Positions 33,524 to 45,229 of a stretch of DNA of 64,000 nucleotides are shown piece after piece. This DNA is from Aquatica leii (lineage: Eukaryota > Arthropoda > Insecta > Coleoptera > Lampyridae): contig CM069433.1 in assembly GCA_035610365.1 (NCBI GenBank), positions 175,042,882 to 175,106,881 on the forward strand, in the 5' to 3' direction. Numbering within the stretch: the first letter of the stretch is position 1; every line of letters starts with the position of its first letter. Made by a program: the position numbers and the translations under genes. The notes under the pieces were generated by a model that worked only from the letters and a program-made list of their open reading frames with translations, was not told where the DNA came from and ran no database searches.

Positions 33524-34110
33524 GTGCGTCCTTTTAGCTATATTTTGTTGTTGATAATTAAAAATTTTACTTTTCTGGGCGTTTGGAAAATTGTTTATAT
33601 TATTTCAGTCTTAAAAAAAAAATGTATAAATAATGCCAATGGTTATCGCCCTATATCTATTTATCGTAATTTTGCAAACATTTTTGAGTCATTACTATAC
33701 AGTCAAACATATACATAACTAAGTTAAAAAAACTTCTGCTCAAACTGACTTCATGATTAAATGTCTACAATTACCAGCTTGGCTTGTTTTAAACAGTATT
33801 TATCTGAAATAATAGATAATAGAAGATAAGTTGATTACATACATTGACATAATAAACAAATTTTATAAAATCGATCACTTTGTTGTTTAACTAAATGGGC
33901 TCACTTTGAGTTTTGTGCTCTTTTAAAGAAATTATTTCATTTTTGCTTGAGGAATCGCAAACAATATGTTACGTATAATCATTTTATTTCTACTACGTAT
34001 ACTTCAACATCAGCTGTTCCGCAAGGTTCAAACTTTAGTCTATTGTTGTTTATCAAGGACGTAACTGACGTTAAATGTAGAAAACTTTTGCGGAGCACAG
34101 AATTCCATTA
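33524..34110 (+). pseudogene. LINE-type (non-LTR) reverse transcriptase fragment
   Basis: The first part (33570-33720) reads LGVWKIVYIISVLKKKCINN followed by GYRPISIYRNFANIFE, the start of a jockey/CR1-like RT (W-K, NYRPIS, K-FE). A frame change leads to QTDFMIKCLQ (about 33755). Then RKQYVTYNHFISTTYTST and SAVPQGSNFSLLLFI (about 33955-34060) match the GVPQGS-LGPLLF motif. The FADD catalytic motif is not reached, because the sequence switches to a gypsy element at about 34115. No endonuclease domain is visible. It is dead and 3'-truncated. Confidence 0.7.
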
Positions 34111-34114
34111 TCAG

Positions 34115-35610
34115 ATGATACTCCAATTTTGGTACCTTTCTACCGCCTAGCTCCTTCTAAAAAGAAAGTTCTCAGAAAGGAAATAGACAACTTACTCAAA
34201 CACGAAATAATAGAAGAGTGCGAATCGCCTTTCGCTTTTCCGGTAGTACTGGTACCAAAAAAGGATGGAACCAATAGACTCTGTGTCGACTATAGACGTC
34301 TAAACTCAGTCACTCGTTCGGACCAATACCCGCACCCAAGAATACACGATCTACTCCATTCTACGTATAATGCCGTCTACATGTCCGCGCTTGACTTGAA
34401 ATGCAGATACCACCAAGTCCCGGTTAAGTTAGAAGAACGAGACAAGACTGCATTCATTACGCTATTTGGCATATTTAGATATAAAATGATGCCTTTCGGT
34501 CTTAAAAAATCACCCGCAACGTTCCAACGTTTGATGGACCGATTCCAATCAGGTCTACAATATATTTTGATGCTTGCCTATCTGGATGACTTAACAATAC
34601 TTTGCTCTTCGTTTGAAGCACATCTAACAGACCTAACAGAAGTTTTTGCTCGTTTGAAATTGTTTAAGCTAACGCTGAACCGTGCTAAATGTCCTTTTGA
34701 CAGTACCAAATTAGAATACCTAAGACATATCCTTACGATGGAAGGTATATCCCCAAATCCAGTTAAAATTATCGCAATAACGTCCATGCCCGAGTCAAAG
34801 AATGTAAAACAGTTATTGACTTTTCTCCAAACTTGCTCTTGGTTCAGAAAATTTGTGGAAAACTTTGCGCAAATCGCTTAGCCTCTTAGCAACTTGACCA
34901 AAAAGAATGCAAAATGGCAGTAGGGTCTTGAGCAAAACGAATCTTTCGAGAGGCTCAAGGAATTGCTGACAACCAGTTCGATTCTGCGCCAGGCCGACCC
35001 TACGCAACCGTATGTACTACGCACAGACACTAGCTGCTACGCAATAGGTGCGGCTCTACTCCAGGGGGAGAAACCGGAAGAAAAACCTATAGAATACGCC
35101 AGCCGATTGCTGACGCCCGCGGAAATGAACTACCACACGACCGACAGAGAAGCTCTTAGTATTCTGTGGGTAGTAATCAAATTCCGAGGCTACATTAAAG
35201 GTTCCTTCGTCGTAGTGAAGAGTGACTACCAACCACTGCGATGGCTGATGTCATTAAAATTTCCAAGTGGAAGATTAGCCGGATAAACCTTGGCTCTACA
35301 GCCATACGGTCTAAAAATAGAACACACATCAGGCCGCAGCAATGCCCCAGGTGACACACTGTTCAGACCACCTTGCCACGATACTGACGCAACCCAGTGC
35401 GCAGTTTGCTTAGTATCCGTCGGCCTACCAGTTGATAGTGCTATAGGCTATCCGACAGGCTCAGGTGGAAGATCCTGACCTAGAAAGAATAATAGACGCT
35501 CTTGAGAATTCTTACTGAACGAACTCAATGCACGTAGATGGAGTGATCAAGGTTACGTAAAGTTAAATGGTATACTTGTTACGAGAAACTCGGGTTCCTA
35601 GAGTTGAGAT
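34115..35610 (+). pseudogene. Ty3/gypsy RT and RNase H pseudogene
   Basis: A 250-codon open stretch holds the RT. It begins YRLAPSKKKVLRKEI, then PVVLVPKKDGTNRLCVDYRR, SALDLKCRYHQVP, MMPFGLKKSPATFQRLMDRF and AYLDDL (the YxDD catalytic box, about 34576-34593). Stops at 34879 and 34921 follow. RNase H then reads LRTDTSCYAIGAALLQ (about 35017), YASRLLTPAEMNYHTTDREA (35095) and SDYQPLRWLM, with a stop at 35284. A linker follows to about 35600 (DPDLERIIDALE, QGYVKLNGIL). Protease, gag and integrase are not visible, and no LTR pair was found. The element is a fragment. Confidence 0.85.
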
Positions 35611-37140
35611 ATCAAAATAAAAAGTTCCACCGGTCTTCTCGTAACCAAACAAAGCAACGGCCAGCACAGCTTGTTCGGAGAGGGATCGCAGGCTTTGTTA
35701 TGTGTGATTATAACGTGAAACTAATAAAAGGCGTCAAGACGATGAAAAATTAAAGTCGAGGGAGACCGTCTAACTCGCCTCGTAGTACACGAAGAATAAA
35801 TAACATTACAAAGATAATAACACCGAATATATATATTTATTGTATCACAGAAGTCGAAACAAGTATAGAAATATAAATTCTTGAAGAACATACACACGTA
35901 GGTTGACTAAATTAAAAATTTGTGCCGAGTGGCGAGCAACACACTGTGCAACAAAATGCCCTTGTCGGACTAGATAATGACATACATATAGCGTCTAAAT
36001 AGATAAATACATATACTTAAATCGTAGATAAATCAAGCAATTAAGCTTTCGAGATTCGATGTGCACAAACGATAAATTCGCGAAGCACAAAAATACAATT
36101 AATTGTGTTAAGTTAACATGCACGTACGGTCCTCAACGACCTAGTCCCCGAAACACGAATAACAAATGTGAAATAGTAATACTTACAAGCTGGACCTTAC
36201 TCGGACTGTTAGCTAACATCCGCCTCTGGTACGCCTAAAAAATACTATTAAACCCCGATCGGAACGGCCATATCCGTTTAACACAAGTAACAAAAAGGTT
36301 TGGTTAGCATCCAATTATTACGAACGTAAGTGCGCAGCGTTTCCCTGTGACTTAATCGAGTAAATTCCCCATGTTTGACTTCATAACAGAAAAGAATGGT
36401 CCTGGCGGTTCTCAAACTTCGACGGTGGTTATTATCAGTACGTAACACTACTTCGACGTCATGAAATGTTTCCAATACGACCACCTGTTGGTTATCTTAA
36501 TTAATAACGCCGGACAATTGGTGACTACCAAGATCCGCTACAGAAAATTAGTAGGTGTCAATTTAAACCTTCAATAAAGAAAATTGTATACCACTTACCC
36601 CGTTACAACCTTCCACAAATAAACGCATTAGAAATTTGTAGCGTGACACAATTTAACGGTGAAGCTTAAACCCGGGCATACAAATAAAGTGAACTCGACA
36701 AAGATTTAATGTAAAATGACTGCGGATATGCTGTCACAATTGTGACAGTCTGGCGCAAGAGCAGAACGATCCTGACAAGTTTCATAATATCTACCGAGAC
36801 ATTTTCCCTACTTGTTTTTCGCCATAATATCAGCAAAATCGGTTTTTAACTACTTAATTCATATTACCTCAATGCAAAAAAATGTTAAATATAAAAATAA
36901 AATTTAATTTAAAACTTTTTAATTCGTTACGCATAACATCATTAAAAAACTGGTGTGGTCACCACACGACTTTCCTATAAGAAACGATGAAGGAATGTCT
37001 ACATATTTTCTTTAAGGTTATGTTATCATAAAACCATTTTGAAGTGATATGTACACGTTTGTATTGATTTCCTAGCATGGTATAGTTTATTTGAAATTTT
37101 TATCCTCGATTTCATTAAGAAGAAAAAAGAAATATGACAA
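35610..37140. other. Complex non-coding interval with an 18-bp palindrome
   Basis: Composition is more balanced than the surroundings up to about 36780. CTGTCACAATTGTGACAG at 36731-36748 is a perfect palindrome, followed by TCTGGCGCAAGAG. It might be the LTR region of an old retroelement (TGGCGC resembles a primer-binding site start), but I see no second copy. Confidence 0.3.
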
Positions 37141-37142
37141 GA

Positions 37143-37245
37143 TATTACTTTTAACGTATCTTGCTTTCCTTTCAAGATATCAAATTTTTTTCTAAAAAAA
37201 ATCGTCGCAAGCAATTCAAACCTAGATTATATTTGTGAATTCATT
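37143..37245 (-). repeat. Dispersed repeat, copy 1 of a direct pair
   Basis: About 100 bp similar to 38818-38922 in the same orientation. Shared text includes TTTTAACGTATCTT, CTTTCCTTT, AAATCGTCGCA and AACCTAGATTATAT. Confidence 0.65.
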
Positions 37246-37249
37246 TTAA

Positions 37250-38510
37250 ATTATAAATAAAATATCTAATAAACTGTTAATGTTAAAATTTTTTTTATTT
37301 AAATAAATTGTTAGGAAGAATTATCTTTATAAGAAAATGTAAAAATAATTCGAATAATTTACATACGTACAGAATTTTATAAGAATGTAAGAAACCGCCT
37401 TTATTAATTAAATTATAGTGACAAAATAACAAATATTTTAATTATAATTTTAGAAAAAGGCGTGCGTGGCGCTGCAAGTACAGTCCAGATAAGTAAAGCT
37501 TCTCCTACTCTTTAAATCCCTCCCTATTGGTGTCACCACTGATAAGGATAGATAACCGACGGGTATATAAGTTACCACCTATCCATAGTAAAGGAGAATG
37601 AGCCGATTTGTGACTCCAGCTTTCTACCTGACCGCTTTTCCTAAAAGTTTTCCAAGTTTTTGGGATACCATTAACTGTATTTAGTTGACTTACCGCCTCA
37701 ATTGTATGGGATACCTACAATTGCCATTCTAGTTTACGAGATACCGTGGACTAGACCCTCCCTTCGATTGTAGAGATACCTACAGTCTCTCGTCCGGTAA
37801 CCGTCTAGGACCCCGTTGGTTGTACCAAACTATAACCAAATTGATACCGTTATAACCGCTAAACTAAATCGTGTTCAAGTATTTACCTTTGACCAATAAC
37901 TAACTCACGATTGTAGAGTTACTAACTATATCCTTGGACATAATCCTATTCCTTACCTTAGAAACGTAGATCTGAAACTATAATAATTACCAGGACCTTC
38001 AGTAATAAAAAGAGGTACTTACCGAGACATTCAAAGCTAACGTAGTTGAAGTTACCCTACGCTATAAGCACCGGTCCCTTATTCATTGGTACCGAACGTC
38101 GCCTGGAAACGAGACTTATTCCCCAGTAATCCTCCTAAAAGAAAGGGATTCTACGCCGTACAATTTCCGTTCCGATAACCCCACATTCCGGCGGTGCAAT
38201 TGGTCCAGTACCTGGTGGTAGGTTAATTGAAATTGGATACCGTACACAATTATTCGAATACCTATTACCACAACACATTTAACTCCGGAAAAACACAAAT
38301 AATCGCAACGAATGTACCAAAGGAATGTATTTGTAACGTCAACCGCCATCTTAGACAGGTATAAATACTAACCTTGGCGTTTATTTCAGATTCCAGTGCC
38401 GTGCCGAACCAGAGGCGTATCATATTTTAATTTTGTAAATAATTTAGCATTTAGGATTGAATTATAATTTAGTCATTTTATGTGTATAAATAAATGTATT
38501 AAACCGGATT
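37250..38510. other. GC-richer unassigned sequence between direct repeats
   Basis: 37480-38420 has balanced composition and recurrent GATACC trinucleotide pairs (GGGATACC, GAGATACC, TTGATACC). A TATA-like GGGTATATAAG occurs at 37560-37570. The open frame 38349-38116 on the minus strand is unrecognised. It may be an old transposon body, with the flanking direct repeats as its ends or as a separate repeat. Confidence 0.25.
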
Positions 38511-38519
38511 AGATTTCAA

Positions 38520-38783
38520 TCAGTGAACCCTGGCAAAGCTGAGCACCCGATTTCGCACAGCGAATAAAAACAACGAAAGTAAACGCTCGAACGATAGAGA
38601 GAGGGTGGTTTTACAAGAAAAACTGTTAAAATGGCAAATACACCCACTTCCGGTTTCTTTATCAAACCAATCTTTTGATAGAACCAAAAAAACTAGCTCC
38701 ATACCAAATTTCAAGTTACTGGGACTTTTGGTTAGAGAGTTATCGTGAGTACATCCAAAGATAATGTAAGGAAGATGCAGCAC
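38520..38783 (-). other. Unrecognised 87-codon open frame in complex sequence
   Basis: The minus-strand frame begins MLHLPYIIFGCTHDNSLTK and contains a WFDKETGSG segment. I know no family for it. It lies directly beside the second copy of the direct repeat. The composition is clearly not random AT-rich DNA. It could be part of a DNA transposon or phage-like repeat; I cannot decide. Confidence 0.2.
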
Positions 38784-38817
38784 TCCGTGTATAAAGTCAA
38801 GTGAACATAAAAAAAAA

Positions 38818-38922
38818 TTATTTTTAACGTATCTTACTTTCCTTTAAAGATATAAAATATGTTTCTAAAAGAAATCGTCGCAGGCAGGATTCGAACCTAG
38901 ATTATATATGGAATCTTTAAAT
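38818..38922 (-). repeat. Dispersed repeat, copy 2, with B-box-like motif
   Basis: Partner of 37143-37245. On the minus strand it contains GGTTCGAATCC (38897-38887), a perfect tRNA B-box. Copy 1 has this mutated. No A-box or cloverleaf is present, so it is at most a fragment of a tRNA-derived SINE. Confidence 0.5.
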
Positions 38923-38944
38923 TCGTCGTATAATTTTTTCTTCA

Positions 38945-39160
38945 AATTTGTGGATGGATGATTAAGACTTATGGTGTTAATAGTTTCTCTATGCAAAGCG
39001 AATTTCCTGTTTTCGGGTTTTTCAAAAGTTTCTTTTCTCAGAGACTGTTCAAAGGAATCAAAAGCTGTCCTTGTTCTTGTTCAGTTAACATAAATTTATA
39101 CAAGTTAAATATAATTTCACGTCCTTGACTATGAATAACTCTATTATTCAAAGTCATTGT
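38945..39160 (-). pseudogene. N-terminal (HTH) fragment of a DDE_3-type transposase
   Basis: The minus strand reads MTLNNRVIHSQGREIIFNLY, then KFMLTEQEQGQLLIPLNSLR and, later, HRETINTI. This resembles the helix-turn-helix N-terminus of insect DDE_3 transposases (GRE-V-NVY-FM-E followed by a TAEATGIS-type block). The catalytic domain is not present here. It may belong to the same broad family as the 8600-9460 remnant. Confidence 0.45.
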
Positions 39161-39169
39161 TTGAAATAC

Positions 39170-41590
39170 TCCTACAAACAGAATATTCATTAACTTAAAA
39201 AAAAATTCGTTAAAATACGATTACAGCGCCACGGCCGATGACAAAATATAATACCTATAAGTATATACATTTGTGTAAAATAATACACTTTTTCATACAG
39301 CTTATTTATAGTACTAATTTAACAAATATAAATAATTAATATTTAATTAACACTACAAACAATTCCATAATTTAATTTTATTTTATATTAATAACTATTT
39401 ACATAAAACAGTTGCGTTTATTACATTGTTTAAATATAAAAATAATGTTTCAAAGTCTTTTTTTTAAATTTGATTATATTTTAATTTTAATTTTATACTT
39501 ATATTTCAATTAAACAACAAAAACGTAAACTTAAATAAATTAAAAACGTGTCTTTCAAAGGTTTAAGTAGAATTTTGTCATTATACGTCTTTTCAATGTT
39601 TCTGATTAACAAAACAAATTGATTCTAACAATGACCAATAGTTTTACAAATTTAACTAAATGCTATGTAATATAATACAAATTACTGTTTTAATGTAATT
39701 TATACTATTTAATTAACCTGTTTTCTTAACAGTTACATGTTAGACTAAAAAAATGTTTTTTATAAATAAAATTACTTAAAAATACCAAAAATTGTCTACT
39801 GAAGTAGATAATGTAATAGGTATAATAATAATTAGTAAGTCATTCCAAAAAACTCAATTTTTAATTTAGTATTCATTATTGCGCCGTTATTACACCCCGT
39901 CACGCTTGCCTTTTTTAAGCATCAAATTATGAACCGAATATGGTTATACATCGTACACATTTAACGCTGTTGATGTTCCAAAGCTTATCTGTTGCTGGAT
40001 TCTCATTAGGATTATTTTGTAACAATATCGACGTCCAATTTGTATAATAAATAAATAAAACGTATTTTATAAGATGTTTTTTTTTATTTTTTTGAGTGTT
40101 TACAATAGTATTATTCGAAACGGATTAAAAATGTTGATAAAATTTACTTTTAAATAACCATGCTGTATTTTATATATAAAGTGTATAAGAAACTGTAAAA
40201 AAAATTACTTTTAACAAACGCGATCTCCGTTTACTTTTACATAAATTTTTATACCTTAGGTAATACAACTTTTAGATTTACTTTTTAGACGAAGTAAAAG
40301 TTTGTAAAAAGCTTTAAAGAACAGTAATAGAATGTCTTATTTCTTTTGATTTAGTTTGTATATAAATACATTTAAAAGATGATTATTTTGATAGTAATCC
40401 CAATGCTTTTTACATTAATTGTTACAATGTTATGAAATGCTTAAATAACACAACATACAATTTAATGAATTTGAATGAGCTATTCGTATACATTAATATA
40501 TACCCATATCTTTTTGAATTGCAATAAAATTTGTATTACATCTAACAAATATATAAAGTCAATTTGTATTCCCAAAACATGTATAGGAATGATACTGTTA
40601 CATTCAACCAATGTTTCGTAATACATATTATATCAGGAATATTAGAATTTACTAGAAGTTATTTTATATCTAAAAGTGTACGTTGCAAACCTAAAAACTA
40701 TGCATTATTGCAAACAAATTTGTATCCAATTTAAAAAGGTAGATTTTTATTTGTGCATGTAGTTTGCAATTGATGTATTTATGGCGCTTGACTAAAACTA
40801 ATTTAAAGTTCAATATTGATTTTTTTAAAAAGCGGGTTTTTATTTTCTTTTTTTTATGTGATTTATAATTTTTTTTTAAATTTGTTTTAGCGATTTTGTA
40901 TCTTTAATGCACATAATTAAATTTATGCATAATTTTTGTTTGTATTTTTTGATCATTTTGATCTAATGCGAAAAAAACTTGATGATGGTTTATCACCAAA
41001 CGTAAAGGTCTAGGAACTGTATGTAGTTATTTCTATTTTATCGGCATGTATTTCTCACAACGACGTTTTTAAAGTAAAACATTTTAGTGAGAACGTTAGA
41101 ATTTTTATTAACCGGCGATTAATCATCTCGGTAAAATTAACGTTTTTCCTCGTTACACTCGCTCACGACGTTAAAATGTCTCAATTACTACTAGCTATTT
41201 ACAGCAATCTTTCGTTAACTTTAACTTTTTATACAACATATTTTTTTTGCACTACTTGATGACTTAATATATATTTTTTTAAATGCATTACAAAAACTTG
41301 TTATTTACAAAAGACATAACCTATTTATGTGTTTGGTTCGAGACTCAGTGGGAAATCATGAACATTAATTAATAGATTTTAGTATTATATTTATTATTTA
41401 TATATATTACAGTCTACAAAATCAATTAAACTTGAATTTTTTTCTAAAATATAAATTAAACTTCACTTACAGCATTAAAAAATAAATTTATTTAAAGATC
41501 AATCAGTTATTTTTAAAACTTGTAGAATTTGTAGAAGTTATTTCCAACGGTTTTAACATAAAAACTTGTAAAACAAATAATAATTGAAGT
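39170..41590. other. AT-rich region with one PLE-terminus-like module
   Basis: The only structured segment is TTGATGA (40979-40985), then TGG, TTTATCA, CCA and AACG up to 41002. It has the same layout as the PLE1 and PLE2 ends. The following 41003-41180 is more complex than its surroundings and may be the remainder of that terminus. Nothing else is recognised. Confidence 0.35.
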
Positions 41591-41592
41591 TC

Positions 41593-41850
41593 TCAACTTT
41601 GGCTACGACCACTACCACTAAGACGTCTTCGCTTGCCAGATGTACTTTTTGAGCGTTTTCTTGCTTGTGTAAGATACGACAAAGTTAAAACTACAAAACC
41701 TGAGTGATCTGACTGTGCCGGAGAAGCCACTAGAGTACTCAATGTTTTCTTTTGGTATTTAGTTGAGTTAGAACAAACTCTAGGTTTCATCTGAACCATC
41801 TTCAGAGTACCCAAATTGGAAGTTGCTGTAAATAGCACAGATGCGTTCAA
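41593..41850 (-). other. Open frame of 85 codons, probably not a host exon
   Basis: The minus-strand frame ends in a basic Ser/Arg-rich tail (RKRSKSTSGKRRRLSGSGRS), and an acceptor-like CTATTTACAG precedes its body. However, its middle (41805-41780) reads CTGAAGAT, GGTT, loop, AACC, which is the PLE-terminus layout again. The frame may therefore be chance translation of a repeat end. I see no domain. Confidence 0.2.
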
Positions 41851-41859
41851 AAACTATTA

Positions 41860-43180
41860 ATAGACTGTAAATTTTTATTGCTTATGTGTTAGTTGTGTAA
41901 TTGTAAACGAAAATATTAGAACCATAAACTTACAGTTAGTTAATATCTAATGTTGAACTAAGTGATTAATAAAAGAATATGTACTATGCAAAACTTTGAA
42001 CACGCAAACTGTAGTCACAAAACATACGATTTAAATGCTAGACCATTTGAGTCAAATGTTAACTTGAAAAATAAACGTTAGCCGGTAATAGAATCTGAAC
42101 TACGAGTTGTCGGAGACTGGCCGAGGTTGCTATGTTAAAAATCTTTTGATATATGTTGCTTACTGTATGAATTTTGTCCCGGAACGCCCTCTTATGCATA
42201 TTAAGAAAAACAGCATTTCTGCTCGATGTAAGAAGGACGGTACGACTATTGGTTACTTCGACCAATTGCCAGACGTAATTTGGGTATAAGTCAAAGTATT
42301 TGGGTGATGGACGATTAAACTTCAGAACACACCTGCAACGTTATGAGTGACAGTCATTTGGAAGCTATGCGCTTTCAGGTTCATAAAGTTAAATTACAAG
42401 CGATTTATTTGTGATATCAACCTAGATTTAATTGTTCTTTTTTTTTCTACTATTAGCAATTTTAGTAGACGATTCAAGAATGCCATTAGTTATTAGCATG
42501 ATTAGACAATCGTGAGTAGAACTCCTTTACTTATTACTAATTTGTGTAATTGTCGAACGTAAGTATGTACAACTTATATGTGTGTATTATCACAATATAT
42601 GTACGGAGTGTTGCCCAATCTAAGAGGCAGGTAACATTATTCATATATGTGATATTTATTAACAAAATCTTAATTAATAGTATCTGTGTGGTTCTACACA
42701 GTTTTTTTTAATGAAATAAATATATTAGATGTTATACTTGTGTTTTGAAATTTACCTTTATTGTTTGACAAATGCAAACGGGATCTGTAATTAATATTTC
42801 TTTGTTTTAGCGTTCTTTCATTTATTTTATTTAGCACACTGAGGACCATCTGCAACCCTCTCTCGGTAATATTGAGGTAGCCGCCTCCCCTTAAGTTATG
42901 AGAAAATTTACGTAACAGAGTAAAAGAAACTAAAACTTTTAAGGTTGCCAGATTGTGTCTAGTTAAGCCAGCTCCTGATCAACACAAGAAATTTAAAGCT
43001 TGTACTAAAAAAAATTGAAGTCAGTCAAATCGGAGAAAAGAAGAGAAATAAAAAAATAAGAAAGAAAACTGTCAACAAGTTCGGTTTACTTAGCTTACAA
43101 TAACGTTACTGACGGGTTCATAAACCAAAAGAGACAAATAAAATAATTATATCTAAATATACATATGTATAGTATACAAG
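41860..43180. other. Non-coding interval
   Basis: AT-rich with two more complex patches (42040-42360 and 42830-42990). Short open frames on both strands at 42059-42289 have no recognisable homology. Confidence 0.4.
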
Positions 43181-43183
43181 GTT

Positions 43184-43520
43184 TTAGTAAGATGACGAAG
43201 TTCCAAGACTAGATTCACAGATTGGCAAATAAAAAAAAACGTGATAAACCAAAGTTTCAATAACAAAACGATTCTGTGTAAGATAATGATAAGACAAAGC
43301 ATGAAGGTACCTGTTTGTATGGGTGGGTTTGCGATAAACAGAATAGCCCAGAAGTCCGTTGGGCTTAGGAGTCACAAAAAGTCGAGGAATGGAAGAGAAC
43401 CATTATTTTTGGTTTCCATAGTAAATTTGATATCTAGGTGTTAATTGTTTAGATGATCAAAAAATAACTTAAGATAACCATGAGACCAAACACATACCTA
43501 AACCATGCTTAAGACTTTGC
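43184..43520 (-). pseudogene. PLE1-family RT fragment
   Basis: The minus strand reads PNGLLGYSVYRKPTHTNRYL followed by HALSYHYLTQNRFVIETLVY, nearly the same as the PLE1 block DGLLGHSVYRKPTHTDRYL at about 13620. The DNA around it (43390-43500) also aligns with 13680-13770. The YVDD region lies just outside and is lost. It is a short, decayed remnant of a second PLE1-family copy. Confidence 0.75.
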
Positions 43521-45225
43521 CAACTATAAAACCTGCTATTTTCTGCTTAACACACTCCAAAAGGAATTTACCTTTTCGGGGCGTATTACACTAAAACCTG
43601 AAATCGACAGTAATTACATGGTTTAAATGATATTCAAATAAAAATGAATAAAAAACATAAATAAAATAACGCAACACAACAAATCGGGTTAGGTACTTTA
43701 AATCAAAATTAAATTAAGTTTTGCAAGAGCTTGTACGCACAAATACAAATTAAACTACATAAACAAAAAAATCTTATACGTATTGAATTCAAAATTATAA
43801 CTTTGGCGGGATAAATACCGTAGATTTAAAAAAAAATCGTAGTTGGTTACACAACGTCTTTAAGTAATACAAGCAACAAAGAAAACGTAAGTGTCGCAAA
43901 TCAAGAAAGACGTTCAAGAAACCAAAGATGACGAAGATGCAAAATTAAAACAAAACGCAATAACACGTGTGTCTAGCCAATGTTTTTCACGACAAAAAAA
44001 TACAACGATAAAAAAATGTAAATGACAGTTGGAAGTAATGAATTCAACACGTATGACAATAAAGTCGACTTAAATGACACAAGTGCAAATGCACCAAACA
44101 AAAAAAAATCACAGAAATCGCAAATCTTGCAATTATCGGAAGGTGTTGAAAACAAACACAATATTACCTACGTAATATAATGAACAAGGTTTATTACAAT
44201 TTTTAAAAACAGGAATGCATACATAAATAATAAAAAAATACTAAACACAAATAACTAGTACTCTAGGTACATATTAAACGAGAATCGAGTCGTATGATAA
44301 TTCACTAATTGTTTGTATTTAACATTTGTCCATGAAGTGCCTGAGAATTGTTTTCCATAACTTTTTCATCGCCGAAAGATTATGTATCAGCAACAACAGT
44401 GACTTACAAAGAATTTTGTGTGATAACAAATTATGAGCGAGACCGTTCATTATCAAGAATTGCTGTGCACTGATAAAACATAGCTTCCAGTGACATATCT
44501 AAAGAGAAATGCGATCGCGTTATCTTAAATCCATGCACTCGAACAAACATCATTGCATGTAAATAGGCCGGCGTCACTAATTTTTTTCATTTTTGTAGTT
44601 CAATTTGTTTGACTTTTATCTCTCCAAAAGGAACGAAAATTGTGCTCGGCATTGAATTAGTATTAAAAACTCTAAATCCAAAGAGTCCTGGCTGTTGTTT
44701 AGTGCGAAATAATTGCAAACTGGAGGGTACATCTTTTATAGAAAATTTTTCTAGAGAAGCATAAAAATGGGTATATGGGTTGTGTTGTTAACACAAAACA
44801 AGCAACAAAATCTTAAAACATCGAACTTTATTTGGCACAAAATATTTTCAATAGAAAAAGTCACCTTTACAAAGCTCAAATAATAATATTCCACTCACAA
44901 GCATGTTATGCGAGGAAAGGTCGAAAAATTAAGATTCACGTCCACTGACTGTCATTTTCATACGTCATTTCAATACGCTTGGATTAAATAAACCATTCAA
45001 TGATTAAATAAATAATTTATATAGCGTGATTCCTGACATTTGCTTCACCACACTTTAACTAGTTGACGAACATTTAAAAAAAAACAACGAAACTAAATGA
45101 TTACTGGATTTTACCTGAGTTTTATGGCAGTTCACAATTCAACAGGTTCTAAGACTATGACACAACTTGAGCTACGTTGCCAGATCCTTTCACAATTAAA
45201 AGTTGCAAAGTGAATATTTCATCTT
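43520..45225. other. AT-rich region, no genes
   Basis: No protein similarity seen; short frames only. It lies downstream of R2 copy 2 in that repeat's orientation, where an internal retroelement region would be expected, but I can read none. Confidence 0.45.
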
Positions 45226-45229
45226 TGAA

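Noticed and set aside
38887-38897. tRNA gene suggested by a perfect B-box on the minus strand
   Set aside because: No A-box, anticodon arm or acceptor stem around it; the sequence is part of a dispersed repeat whose other copy has the box mutated.
42059-42289. Overlapping frames on both strands
   Set aside because: Opposed frames over the same DNA, no family similarity, no regulatory context.
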